NCBI RefSeq assembly: GCF_000739575.1 | Contig: NZ_BBJO01000014.1 | Coordinates: forward strand, 186,001 to 250,000 | Reading direction: 5' to 3' | DNA: 64,000 nt | Source of the DNA: Halobellus rufus | GTDB taxonomy: Archaea; Halobacteriota; Halobacteria; Halobacteriales; Haloferacaceae | Shown: positions 1 to 8,838 of the stretch, in pieces | How the letters are laid out: every line of letters begins with the position of its first letter | How positions within the stretch are numbered: position 1 is the first letter of the stretch | Made by a program: the position numbers and the translations under genes | The notes under the pieces: generated by a model | The model's input: the letters and a program-made list of their open reading frames with translations, nothing else | Told to the model about the DNA's origin: nothing | Databases searched by the model: none

Positions 1-1514
1 TCCTGATGGTCCAGTACACGGCGACCCCGTTCCGCGAGATCATCATCCTCGCGACGGTCCCGGCCGTCGTGTTCTTCTTCGGCGTCTGGGTGATGGTCCA
101 TCTGAAGGCCGTCCAGGAGGGAATCGGCGGACTCGAGGAGACGACGCCGATGCGCAAGCACCTGACGAAGGGGTGGTTCTACCTGGTCCCGATCTTCCTG
201 CTGCTGTACTACCTCATCATCGAGCGGCTCTCGGTCTCGCGGTCGGCGTGGTTCACGCTCGTCGCGCTCGTCGCCCTCATCGCGTTCATCGCGGCCTACA
301 GCGAGGAGACCCGGGCGTTCCTCCTCGGATCGCTGGCAGTCGTCTTCGGCGTCGAACTCGCGAGCTACACGCTTACCGGCACGTCCGTGCTCGGGCTCGT
401 CGGCGGCAGCGGCGGCGCGAGCGTCCCGCTCGAAACCGCCTTCTCCGTCATCGGTCCGCGGATCGGCTGGTACGCGATGCTCGCCAGCGCGGTCACGATG
501 CTCGTCCATCCGAAGATGGAGTCGAAGGTACTGGATCTGAATCCGACGGTCCAGGAGTCGGCCACGTCCGCCGGCGAGGTCACCGGTCGTGACCTCGGCG
601 AGAATCAGCTGTTCCGCGTCGGCACCTTCGTGATCAAGTCGATGGAGGAGGGCGCGCGAACCGCCGTCCCGGTCGTGATCGCCGTCGCCGCCGCGGGCAT
701 CATCCCCGGCGTCATCAGCGTCTCGGGGCTGGGGCCGAACCTCACCTCACTGCTGCTCGCGCTCTCGGGCGGGTCGATCGTGGTGATGCTGCTCGTGACC
801 GCCGTCGCGAGCATCATCCTCGGGATGGGGATGCCCACGACCGTCACCTACATCATCCTGATCTCGATGCTCGCGACGCCGCTCGTCGAGTTCGGGATCC
901 CGCTGCTCGCGGCGCACCTGTTCATCCTCTACTTCGGCGTCATCGCCGACATCACGCCCCCGGTCGCCGTCGCCGCCTACGCGGCCAGCGGCGTCGCGAA
1001 GTCCGACCCCTTCGAGACGGGCGTGAAGGCGTTCTCCCTGTCGCTGAACAAGGCGATCGTGCCCTTCGCGTTCGTGCTCGCGCCGGGGATCGTCCTGCTC
1101 AGACAGAAGGACAACGCCGCGGAGTTACCGATCCGCGAGCAGTACCGCGTCGTCAACTTCGCCGACCTCGCGGAGCTCTCCTACTCCGTGCCCGAGATCC
1201 TCGTCCCCGTCGTCGGGGTATTCCTCGGGGTCATCGCACTCGGCGCGACGGTCATCGGGACGCTCTACGGACAGATTAACCGCCTCGAACGGACCGGTTT
1301 CGCGCTCAGTTCGCTGCTGCTGATGGCACCGGGGCTCCTCTCTGCGACGGTGTTCGACCTGCTCGGACTCGTCGGCGTGAGCGTCTCCGTCGACGCGCTC
1401 CTGCTTGACCTCGCACTCCGTGGTGTCGGGTTCGTGCTGTTCGTCGTGCTGGTCGCGAAGAACAAGCGGGAGACCGCCTCGGCGCGCGGTCGAGCAGAGG
1501 GCGTGTCGGCGTAA
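1..1514 (+). CDS. TRAP transporter fused permease (DctQM/4TM-12TM type), 5'-truncated
   Basis: The frame is open to the left edge (its first complete codon begins at base 3), so the N-terminus lies outside the window; the ATG at base 6 is internal. At least 502 residues are visible, almost all hydrophobic, with many membrane segments. The segment GMGMPTTVTYIILISMLATPL and the following ADITPPVAVAAYAASGVAKSD are typical of the DctM-like domain of TRAP 4TM/12TM fusion permeases, which import organic acids or other small solutes with a periplasmic-type binding protein, driven by an ion gradient. The binding protein is not visible downstream and may lie upstream. Substrate unknown. Near residues 180-200 is a charged loop, followed by the second half of the permease. 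High confidence in family, none in substrate. Confidence 0.88.
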   Translation, partial: LMVQYTATPFREIIILATVPAVVFFFGVWVMVHLKAVQEGIGGLEETTPMRKHLTKGWFYLVPIFLLLYYLIIERLSVSRSAWFTLVALVALIAFIAAYSEETRAFLLGSLAVVFGVELASYTLTGTSVLGLVGGSGGASVPLETAFSVIGPRIGWYAMLASAVTMLVHPKMESKVLDLNPTVQESATSAGEVTGRDLGENQLFRVGTFVIKSMEEGARTAVPVVIAVAAAGIIPGVISVSGLGPNLTSLLLALSGGSIVVMLLVTAVASIILGMGMPTTVTYIILISMLATPLVEFGIPLLAAHLFILYFGVIADITPPVAVAAYAASGVAKSDPFETGVKAFSLSLNKAIVPFAFVLAPGIVLLRQKDNAAELPIREQYRVVNFADLAELSYSVPEILVPVVGVFLGVIALGATVIGTLYGQINRLERTGFALSSLLLMAPGLLSATVFDLLGLVGVSVSVDALLLDLALRGVGFVLFVVLVAKNKRETASARGRAEGVSA

Positions 1515-1715
1515 CGTCGCGGTTCCGTTCTGTCGGGTCGAGCCCGTTCGATCCGTCCCGATCCCGTTCCGTTCGCCCGAGAGACATCTATCGGGTATTC
1601 TGCCCGGCTCCGAACCGACAGACACTATTAGTCGGCAGAAAATCCCACGGTATCGGTCGGCTCGTCGGGGGAGCCAACGCGATCGAAGGCGGCTGCGAAC
1701 GGAGATCCACGAACC

Positions 1716-2366
1716 ATGTCGATCACAGCAAAGGTACACATCGAACACGAACACCTCGCCCTCGTGCCCACGCTGCAGCGGCTCGACGGCATCAAGATAC
1801 GGGTGCTCACGCAGGGGACGACCGATCCCGGCTCGACGCACTTCCCGTTCTTGATCGAGTACCACGATCACGACGCGCTCGAATCGATGCTCGAGACCGA
1901 CGTCACCGTCGACGAGTTCGAGTTGATCGATCGGACCGGCGACACCGCCATCTACTACATCGAACACACGCCGCAGACGAAGCTTATCAGCAGCGTCGTC
2001 ACCCGAGAGAACGGCATCCTCGTCCACACCGAGACGGAGAACGCCGGCTGGATGGTGCACCTGTTGTTGCCGGACCGCAGCGCGCTCAACGCCATCTGGG
2101 AGTACGCGAGAGAGAACGACATCGAACTCGACATCATCGAGATCTACAGCAACGAGGACGCCGGCGGCGAGTCCTCCTACGGTCTCACGGACGAGCAGCG
2201 GGAGGCGTTACAACTCGCCTTCGCAGCGGGCTACTTCAACGAGCCCCGGGACACCTCTCTCAGCGAGGTCGCCGACGAGATGGGCCTCTCCTCGACGGCG
2301 ATGAGCGGGCGGCTCCGCCGCGGGATGCGGAACCTCATCGCCGCGACCATCGCCGAGCGGGAGTGA
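1716..2366 (+). CDS. Bat-type HTH transcriptional regulator (HTH_10)
   Basis: A 216-residue protein with an N-terminal alpha/beta region of about 150 residues and a C-terminal helix-turn-helix of the bacterio-opsin-activator type (about residues 155-210: LTDEQREALQLAF, then SLSEVADEMGLSSTAMSGRLRRG). This layout is common among haloarchaeal regulators in which the N-terminal part senses an unknown signal. It begins 201 bases after the TRAP permease stop on the same strand and could be an independent unit. ATG start chosen; the N-terminal SITAKVHIEHEHLAL is the usual start of this family. Target genes unknown. Confidence 0.85.
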   Translation: MSITAKVHIEHEHLALVPTLQRLDGIKIRVLTQGTTDPGSTHFPFLIEYHDHDALESMLETDVTVDEFELIDRTGDTAIYYIEHTPQTKLISSVVTRENGILVHTETENAGWMVHLLLPDRSALNAIWEYARENDIELDIIEIYSNEDAGGESSYGLTDEQREALQLAFAAGYFNEPRDTSLSEVADEMGLSSTAMSGRLRRGMRNLIAATIAERE

Positions 2367-2411
2367 GACGCGGGCGTGGAGCCACCTCTCCGACGTGGAG
2401 AGGACACAGTA

Positions 2412-3188
2412 TCACGCCGTATCGAGAATTCTGACCCCATCGCCGACGCGGAGCCGTCGCCCTCGGTCCCGTTCGGGGACCTCGGCGATCAGCATCGCGG
2501 TGAAGAAGTGCTCGAAGTCGGACGGGTCGGCCCACTCGGGAAACGTCTCGCGGCGCTTTTCGACGAACTGCTCGCGGAAGTTCGGCGTGACGGCACCCGT
2601 GTCGGGGTCGCGGCCGGGGACGACGCAGCGGCCGCAGGAGGTCACGCCCTCGAACCGGACGCCGCCGATCTCGAAGGCCGGGGCGTCGTCCCCGACGAAC
2701 CGATCCTCCCAGAACGCGGGGACGCCGGATATTTCGAGGTTCGCGCGGAGGCGGCGACGCGCGCCGTCGACGGTCAGTTCCTCGAACCACGTCGCGATCG
2801 TTTCGAGCGTCGCCGTGCTCACGACCGAGGGGCCCATCTCACGGCGGTCGACGAACCCGCGGTCCTCGTCGCTCCTGAGCGAGAGGTCCGCGTCGAAGTA
2901 GTCGCCGAACCACGCCTCCGCTCGCGCCGCGTCCCGCGAGAGGTCGAACTGTTCAGTCTCACCGTGGGGCGTCTCGACGGTCAGTGTTCCCGTACTCGGA
3001 TCGAAGTCCACGTCGAGTTCGTGAACGAGCGCGGAGCGCTTGCCGTTGAGCACGGTGCCGTCGGCGTCGAAGAAGGCGAACTCGCGGTCGCCCTCGATCG
3101 TCCCCCCGGCGAGCACGTCGGCGGCGCGGACGTCGATGCCGTCGAACCCTTTCACCGGGAACACCCTGATTCGGTCGAGTTCTGCCAT
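2412..3188 (-). CDS. MOSC domain protein
   Basis: A protein of 258 residues. The N-terminus (DRIRVFPVKGFDGIDV) is the MOSC N-terminal beta-barrel, and a C-terminal MOSC domain contains the conserved cysteine segment SCGRCVVPGRDPDTG. MOSC proteins are predicted to bind sulfur or molybdenum cofactor, as in mARC/YiiM-type enzymes. I chose the ATG at 3188 because the upstream extension (MDRGCHLSA) does not look like family sequence. It ends 45 bases from the convergent Bat-type regulator. A molybdopterin enzyme, formate dehydrogenase, is encoded elsewhere in the window, but no direct link is visible. Confidence 0.85.
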   Translation of the reverse strand: MAELDRIRVFPVKGFDGIDVRAADVLAGGTIEGDREFAFFDADGTVLNGKRSALVHELDVDFDPSTGTLTVETPHGETEQFDLSRDAARAEAWFGDYFDADLSLRSDEDRGFVDRREMGPSVVSTATLETIATWFEELTVDGARRRLRANLEISGVPAFWEDRFVGDDAPAFEIGGVRFEGVTSCGRCVVPGRDPDTGAVTPNFREQFVEKRRETFPEWADPSDFEHFFTAMLIAEVPERDRGRRLRVGDGVRILDTA

Positions 3189-3296
3189 TGCCGAGAGGTG
3201 GCACCCCCGATCCATTACAGTAGCGTTCGTGGCGAGGTTTCCAGAAGGGGTGATCGAGACGTTCCAACGTCGAGAATTCGGCGGGACGACGAGCAG

Positions 3297-3554
3297 TTAC
3301 CGCTCGGTTCGATACACCGGCCGGAGAGACGTGGCGTCCTGATCGTAGCCTAGCCACACGCTGAGGGCCGTCGCGACGAGGACCAAGTAGACGGGGAAGA
3401 CGAGCAGGAAGATGTACCCGAACGCGAATACGTTCATCGTGCCGAACCAGTACAACGCCGCGGCGAACGTGAGCCCGATCAGTCCACCCGCGGCGATGCC
3501 GAGGCGGAACGCGCGGGCGGCGTCCGGTCCCGGGCGGGGTCGATAGGGAGTCAT
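3297..3554 (-). CDS. small two-segment membrane protein, uncharacterised
   Basis: An 85-residue product, MTPYRPRPGPDAARAF..., with two hydrophobic segments (LGIAAGGLIGLTFAAALYW and FGYIFLLVFPVYLVLVATAL) and a short charged tail. The ATG at 3554 is preferred; an upstream in-frame extension to 3611 is not supported by composition. No function can be assigned. It lies between the MOSC gene (108 bases downstream) and the divergent DmdA-like gene. Confidence 0.65.
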   Translation of the reverse strand: MTPYRPRPGPDAARAFRLGIAAGGLIGLTFAAALYWFGTMNVFAFGYIFLLVFPVYLVLVATALSVWLGYDQDATSLRPVYRTER

Positions 3555-3869
3555 ACGTTCGGTTCGGGACGCGGGAAAATAAGGGAAGCGAGTCGGCGGC
3601 GTATCGATCACATTCGTTGCGTACAGATGTTCAACTCCTGGATCACGCCTCGAACGCCGGCGAGCAATTCGTCACGCGAACGAGTCTGTCGTCCGCGTCA
3701 TCGCGACTGCGGCAGCGTCGCGCCGGAAATGACTGCCTCGAGAGCCTCGCGAGGCGGGCTTCACTCGGCCGCGTCGGAGGGGCGAGTGTGGAGGATTTCC
3801 ACTACTATCATAAAAGTACGATACTATCAGGGTCCCATTTTATTGAGGTGTGATATCTTGTTTCAGAGG
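3555..3869. promoter_or_regulatory. divergent intergenic region upstream of the DmdA-like gene
   Basis: 315 bases between two divergent starts, with no credible gene. The last 80 bases before the DmdA-like ATG are AT-rich for this genome: CATAAAAG near 3809, then CCCATTTTAT followed directly by TGAGGTGTGATAT at 3844-3856, 14 bases before the start codon. Nearly the same 13-mer follows an AT-rich box upstream of the second DMG dehydrogenase gene (21733-21745, minus strand). This is compatible with a shared operator or core promoter; function is inferred. Confidence 0.45.
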
Positions 3870-5246
3870 ATGTCAGGGGACTACGATCATCCGAACCATC
3901 CGAGTGTAGACCAATCCGATAGAACGCTCCCGCGGAACCTCCGACAGACCGGAGACCCCGGGATCGAGATGCTGGTGTCGACGCGAGTACGAAAGTCCCC
4001 CTTCTTCGATAAGTCGTTCAACGAGGAGGGAGCGTGGCGGTGTACGGTGTACAACCGGATCTACCACCCGCGCGGACTCGTCGAGCCCGAGGACGGCGGT
4101 GCGATGGCGGAGTACGAGGCGCTGACGAACACGGTCACGCTGTGGGACGTCGCAGTCGAGCGTCAGATCCGCGTGAAGGGCCCCGACGCGGAGGCGCTCA
4201 CCGACTACGTCATCACCCGTGACGCGACGGAAATCGAGCCGATGCACGGCAAGTACGTCATCCTCTGCAACGAGGACGGCGGCATCCTCAACGACCCGAT
4301 TCTGCTGCGTATCTCCGAGGACGAGTTCTGGTTCTCGATCTCCGATTCGACGCTGATGCAGTGGATCCAGGGCGTCAACGTCGGGAAGGACTTCGACGTC
4401 GAGGTCGACGAGATCGACGTCGCCCCGATGCAGATTCAGGGGCCGCGCTCCGAGGACGTGATGCGGGAAGTCGTCGGTGAAGAAGTCTCCGACATTCCCT
4501 ACTACGGCCTGATGGAGGCCGAGATCAACGGTGCGTCGGTGCTGGTGAGCCAGACCGGCTTCTCCGGCGAGAAAGGCTTCGAGGTCTACGTCCGCGACGC
4601 GATGGAGAACGCCGAGCGCGTGTGGGACCCGGTGCTCGACACGGTCAAAGACCACGGCGGTCGTCAGATCGCTCCCGGTCACCACCGCCGCATCGCCGCG
4701 GGGATCCTCTCGTGGGGCCAGGACATGGACCACGAGACCTCGCCGTTCCAGGTCAACCTCGGCTATCAGGTGCCCGACGACAAGGAGGGCGACTACATCG
4801 GCAAGGAGGAGCTCGAACGGCAGAAGGAGCTCATCGAGAACGGCGAGTACCCGTTCAACCTCAAGCTGGTCGGACTCAAGATGGCCGGCGAGCCGATCCG
4901 CGATTACGCCTCGGACTTCTGGCTCATCTCCGACCCCGAGACGGGCGAGGAGTGCGGCTACATGACGTCGCCGTGGTGGAACCCGGATCTGGAGACGAAC
5001 ATCGGCCTCGGCTTCGTCCCCGCGGAGAAGCTCGAGGACGCCGCGCAGGCCACGCTCGACGACGAGATCTACGAGAACGACCTGGATCTCGAATTCGAGG
5101 TCCACCTCCCCGACGAGTACGCCGAGGAGGAGGGCGAACCGGTGTTCGCCACGGTCTCGGAAGTGCCGTTCAAGGAGTCGGTCAATCCGAGCGCCCGCGA
5201 ACAGGCGAAGCTCGGCGCGAAGCAGGAAGCCCAGCAGAACGACTGA
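3870..5246 (+). CDS. DmdA/GcvT-like THF-dependent demethylase
   Basis: A 458-residue aminomethyltransferase-family protein. An N-terminal STRVRKSPF followed by TVYNRIYHP, then WDVAVERQIRVKGPDA, NDPILLRISEDEFWFSISDS and VAPMQIQGPRSEDV follow the layout I recognise from dimethylsulfoniopropionate demethylase (DmdA) more than from glycine-cleavage T protein; a GCV_T C-terminal barrel occupies roughly 350-450. DmdA moves a methyl group from DMSP to tetrahydrofolate, giving 5-methyl-THF. That product would need the MetF-type enzyme encoded at 7909-8766. Substrate here is unproven; glycine betaine or another methylated osmolyte is possible. The start at 3870 (ATGTCAGGG) is preferred over the long upstream extension, which has no family character. 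Confidence 0.82.
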   Translation: MSGDYDHPNHPSVDQSDRTLPRNLRQTGDPGIEMLVSTRVRKSPFFDKSFNEEGAWRCTVYNRIYHPRGLVEPEDGGAMAEYEALTNTVTLWDVAVERQIRVKGPDAEALTDYVITRDATEIEPMHGKYVILCNEDGGILNDPILLRISEDEFWFSISDSTLMQWIQGVNVGKDFDVEVDEIDVAPMQIQGPRSEDVMREVVGEEVSDIPYYGLMEAEINGASVLVSQTGFSGEKGFEVYVRDAMENAERVWDPVLDTVKDHGGRQIAPGHHRRIAAGILSWGQDMDHETSPFQVNLGYQVPDDKEGDYIGKEELERQKELIENGEYPFNLKLVGLKMAGEPIRDYASDFWLISDPETGEECGYMTSPWWNPDLETNIGLGFVPAEKLEDAAQATLDDEIYENDLDLEFEVHLPDEYAEEEGEPVFATVSEVPFKESVNPSAREQAKLGAKQEAQQND

Positions 5247-5423
5247 GGCAGTCGACGTCGCTGGCTCGGAGATCGGCGATCGAAACTGGCCGGTTTCGTT
5301 TTTTGACGTCCGAGCGATCCGAGAGCGACGAGTGTAGACGGTTCATCGGCCACAAGTGGGACAGGAATGCGTCCCGCCGGAGAGACGACCGGTGCGGCGT
5401 CCCCGCCCCAGTGGACAGCGACG

Positions 5424-6242
5424 CTATCCCGTGAGCGTCACCGGCCGGTCGGCCGACAGCATCACGTCCTGAGCGATGCTCCCGAGGAGAACCTTCTGGA
5501 CGCCCGAGCGCTTCCGCCCGCCCATCACGATTCCGTCGGCCTCGCGGTCCTCTGCCGCCGCGAGGATCTTTCTGGTCACCTCCCCGCCGGTCGCGACGCG
5601 CTCGACCGCGACTCCCTCCGCTTCGAGCCGATCTGCCGCCGCCACCGCGGCACCGATCTCCGCGAACTCGTGCGGCGGCGCGCCGGCGTAGTCCTGATGG
5701 GGGAACACGTACAGCACCGTCGCGGAAACGTTGTTCGCGGGGTCGGGAAGGCCCGCGACGTAGTCGGCCTGCTGCCGCGCTCGCTCGACGTTGCGATCGA
5801 CCGGGACGAGTAGTTCCCGCGGCCCGCCGTCGAACGCCATCCCGGTACCCGTGATCGTCACTGGGCGTTCGGTCGAGACGAACACCTCGCGGACGGTGCT
5901 GCCGAGCAGCAGCGGCGCGACGCCGGATCGCTTCCGCCCGCCCATCACGATCTCGTCGCTGTCGAGTTCGTCGGCGATCCTGACGATCTCCTCGCCGACG
6001 CCGCCGTCACCGACGCGACGGGCTACCTGTACCCCCTGCGATTCGAGGTGCGCCGCGGCCGCCATCGCCGCCTCGAACTCCGCGAATTCGACGTCTTCGG
6101 CGGTGCCGAGACTACTCGGAGGAGCCACCGCCAGCACCGTGGCCTCGATCGCGGATTCGGCGTCGGGGAGGCTCGCCACGTACCGCGCCTGATTGAGCGC
6201 CCTGTTCTCGTCGTCGTCGACGGGGACGAGCATCTGATACAT
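5424..6242 (-). CDS. tandem universal stress protein (two UspA domains)
   Basis: A 272-residue product with two UspA repeats: MYQMLVPVDDDENRAL... and ELLVPVDRNVERAR.... Each ends with the nucleotide-binding signature GGRKRSGVxxxLLGS followed by RPVTITG or RPVTLTG. UspA domains of this GxxG type bind ATP and are linked to stress or transporter regulation. I start it at the ATG at 6242. The same frame stays open far upstream only because the frameshifted rimK-like gene runs into it, so a predicted 771-residue fusion would be an artefact. Confidence 0.85.
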   Translation of the reverse strand: MYQMLVPVDDDENRALNQARYVASLPDAESAIEATVLAVAPPSSLGTAEDVEFAEFEAAMAAAAHLESQGVQVARRVGDGGVGEEIVRIADELDSDEIVMGGRKRSGVAPLLLGSTVREVFVSTERPVTITGTGMAFDGGPRELLVPVDRNVERARQQADYVAGLPDPANNVSATVLYVFPHQDYAGAPPHEFAEIGAAVAAADRLEAEGVAVERVATGGEVTRKILAAAEDREADGIVMGGRKRSGVQKVLLGSIAQDVMLSADRPVTLTG

Positions 6243-6346
6243 CTCACAGTAAAGTTCGTGATAGACACGGATATAGCCGAGGTGTCGTTCTAGCAGAACA
6301 AAAACGACGCCAGCAAGGGGGACGGACCGCTTGGCGCGGTGGGGAC

Positions 6347-7682
6347 TCACTCCTCGTCGTCCACCTCGGCGTGGTCTTCGACCCTCCGACTGACGTCGAG
6401 GCGGTAGTGCTTCAGAATGTCCCGTCCCAGCAGGAGCGGGTGAGTCATGTGCGTCCGGTCCTCGATGTTGGCCGCGACCGTGTACTGGTCGCCGCCGATG
6501 CCGACGACGAGGTCGACGACGGGGCGGGTCTTGGCCTGTTTCGAACTCCCCGAGCGCACGCGCGAGTGTCGTGTGGATCGGCCCCGCGCCGATGGCCGCG
6601 GCGAGTCGGAGGTCGATACTCGTGCTGGCGGCCCCTGTGTCCGATTTGGCGATCACGGTTTTCGTGCCGCTGCTCCCGCTGACGACGACGCGCTCGGTGA
6701 ATCCGATCGTCACCACGCTCTCGGAGGACTCCGCCTCCGGGACGGGCTTGCAGGCGGGCACCGAATCGTCGAGCGTCGAGGCGAGCTGTTCGACCCGCTC
6801 GTCGGCGACGCTTCCGCCGGCGAGTTCGATCGCCTGTCTCGCGATGTACGGGGCGGGGCTCCGACCCGTCGCCTCGTAGAAGCCCTTGAACCCGGCGGTC
6901 GGGTTGACCTCCAGGACGTACCACGTGTCGCCGGAGCCGATCAGATCGACGCCCGCGTAGTCGAGCCCCAGCGCCGACGTGGCACGACGGGCCATATCGA
7001 GGACTTCCGGGGGCGCGGTCTCGCTCGCGTTCTCGACGCGCCCGCCGCGTGCGACGTTCGTCCGCCAGTCGCTCTCGGCGGCGTAGCGGAACATCGCCCC
7101 GATCACCTCGTCGTCGACGACGTACACCCGGAGGTCACGCGGCGTGTCGCGATCCCGACCGATCAGCTCCTGGAGAAACGCCCGACGCTTGCCGACGCTC
7201 GCTGTCAGCGGATCGTCCGTCTTGACCCGCCAGACGCCGCCGCCGTGGGTCCCGATGGCGGTCTTGTACACCGCCTCCTCGCCGAACTCCCCGCGCAGCC
7301 GGTTTAGCTGCGCGTTCGAGAGCGCCAGCGCCGTCTTCGGCACCGGAATACCCTCGTTGAGCAGCGCGATCGCGCCGGCGGTCTTGTGTGCCGCCCGAGC
7401 GGTCGCGCCCGGCGCGTTCAGCATCGGTCGGATGCCGGCGAGCGTGTGCGCGAGTCCCAGTTCCTCGGCCGGCTGCTCGCTGTTCGAGAGCAGCAGCCGG
7501 TTCACGATCACGTCGACGTCCGGACTGAACTGGGCGTCACCGTCCCCGAAGCGGACGACCGTGTTCTCCTCGCGGAGCCACTCCGTCTCGTGGCCGAGTG
7601 CGTCGATGGCGTTCAGGATGGCTTTGGTTTCCTTGCTGTTGTGGAGGCTCAACACGCCGATGCGCGCCGCGGAATCAGCCAT
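6347..7682 (-). CDS. RimK-like ATP-grasp ligase fused to retropepsin-like (Zn-protease) domain; frameshifted near 6559
   Basis: The first part (7682 to about 6560) is a RimK-family ATP-grasp protein: N-terminal RIGVLSLHNSKETKAIL, then KTAIGTHGGGVW, and the metal/ATP site WYVLEVNPTAGFKGFYEATG. A RimK-linked protease-like domain follows with the aspartic motif SDTGAASTSIDLRLAAAIGAG. The domain continues in a second frame from about 6559 (VRSGSSKQAKTRPVVDLVVG to the TGA at 6347). A net +1 base (or -2) near 6559 separates the halves; removing one base gives a 444-residue protein. RimK relatives ligate glutamate to proteins or small molecules; the fused domain occurs in haloarchaeal homologues. 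Either a sequencing indel or real disruption. Confidence 0.75.
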
Positions 7683-7908
7683 CCTCGACCCCGCAGTAGC
7701 GACTGTCGCCGTTCGAGTGCATACTCCGACGCAGCGCACTGAGCGCCATTGTTACAGACACGCAAGTGCGAGAGGCCGCGTTTTCAACACCTAAGAACGG
7801 CGGTACATCCGTCCTACTCCGAAGACCGGGGTCCCGGGCGGGCGCGACGCGGCGGACGGTACACGGAGAGGGGAAGAAGGGGAGAGGTCTGGAGAGGGGT
7901 GAGAACAG

Positions 7909-8766
7909 CTACTGAGCCAGTTTCCGCTGCCGCCACTCTTCGAGGTCGGGCGTCTGATTGAACGTGTAGAGGTGCAGACCCCGGAGCTTGTACGTGTCGT
8001 CGCCGACGTACGGGGCGAGCCCCTCCACGAGGTCGTCGGGCTTGTAGCGGCCGCGAGAGCCGATGAACTGCTTGATGAAGCCCACGATACCCGTCGTCTT
8101 CCGGAGGAACTTCACCGAGTCGCCGACGCCCACCTTCCGCGAGATGCCGATGAGCTTCTCGTATTTCATCACGCCGGGGATCCCGACTTCCACCGGGAGG
8201 TCGATCCCGCGGTCGCGGATCTCCTCGATCCACTCGATGATGGTGTCCGGGTCGTAACACAGTTGCGTGACGATGTACGTGGCGTAGGGCGCTTTCTTCT
8301 CCATCGACTCCACCAGTTCGGCGTCGGAGATGAAGTCGTGTCCCTCGGGGTAGCCCGTGATTCCGATCTCCTCGAACTCGTGGTCGAGGTCGTCGAGGGC
8401 GACCAGCAGGTCGTAGGCGGACTCGAACTCTCCGACCGGCTCTTCCTTGTCGCCGCCGGGGACGAAGATGTCCGTGATGCCGACCTCTCGCAGTCGCCCG
8501 CAGATCTCGTCGAGTTCGTCGGGCCCTTCGATGTATCGCGCGGCGATGTGCGGGATCACCTCGTATCCCGCCTCCGCGGCCGCGACGCACTTTTCGACCG
8601 TTCGGTCGATGCCCAGTTGCGGCGAGGTCGTGATCGCGACGCTCGCCCCCTCCGGGAGGTGTGAGAGCTCCTCCTCGAAGCTATCGAAGGGCATCAACTC
8701 GAACCGAACCGAGGTCAGGAGTTGGCTAACACCGTCTGAACTTCCGTGCTGGGTGGCTACAGACAT
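7909..8766 (-). CDS. methylenetetrahydrofolate reductase family protein (MetF-like)
   Basis: A 285-residue TIM-barrel protein with MTHFR-like segments: FELMPFDSFEEEL, VAITTSPQLGIDRTVE, IPHIAARYI (the HITCRD-like strand), IFVPGGDKEE, and TQLCYDPDTIIEWIEEIRDRGIDLPVEVGIPGVM. MetF interconverts 5,10-methylene-THF and 5-methyl-THF using flavin. In DMSP demethylation pathways a MetF-type enzyme runs in the oxidative direction to recycle 5-methyl-THF. Its position about 2.7 kb from the DmdA-like gene fits this, although the two are on opposite strands. It could alternatively serve methionine synthesis. Confidence 0.82.
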   Translation of the reverse strand: MSVATQHGSSDGVSQLLTSVRFELMPFDSFEEELSHLPEGASVAITTSPQLGIDRTVEKCVAAAEAGYEVIPHIAARYIEGPDELDEICGRLREVGITDIFVPGGDKEEPVGEFESAYDLLVALDDLDHEFEEIGITGYPEGHDFISDAELVESMEKKAPYATYIVTQLCYDPDTIIEWIEEIRDRGIDLPVEVGIPGVMKYEKLIGISRKVGVGDSVKFLRKTTGIVGFIKQFIGSRGRYKPDDLVEGLAPYVGDDTYKLRGLHLYTFNQTPDLEEWRQRKLAQ

Positions 8767-8838
8767 CGATATTGAACGAACGTATGGGGTCTACTTTTGT
8801 CTACTGGCGAGCGGTACGGCTGCTCGGACGTGTGGCGG

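Noticed and set aside
1515-1715. Imperfect TTCGATCC/GTTCCG repeats downstream of the TRAP permease
   Set aside because: Short and degenerate; no stable structure or gene association, probably chance in GC-rich sequence.
5424-7739. A 771-residue RimK-USP fusion
   Set aside because: Arises from one frameshift near 6559; the residues between the two parts are Arg/Pro-rich nonsense, while the true C-terminus continues in the adjacent frame.
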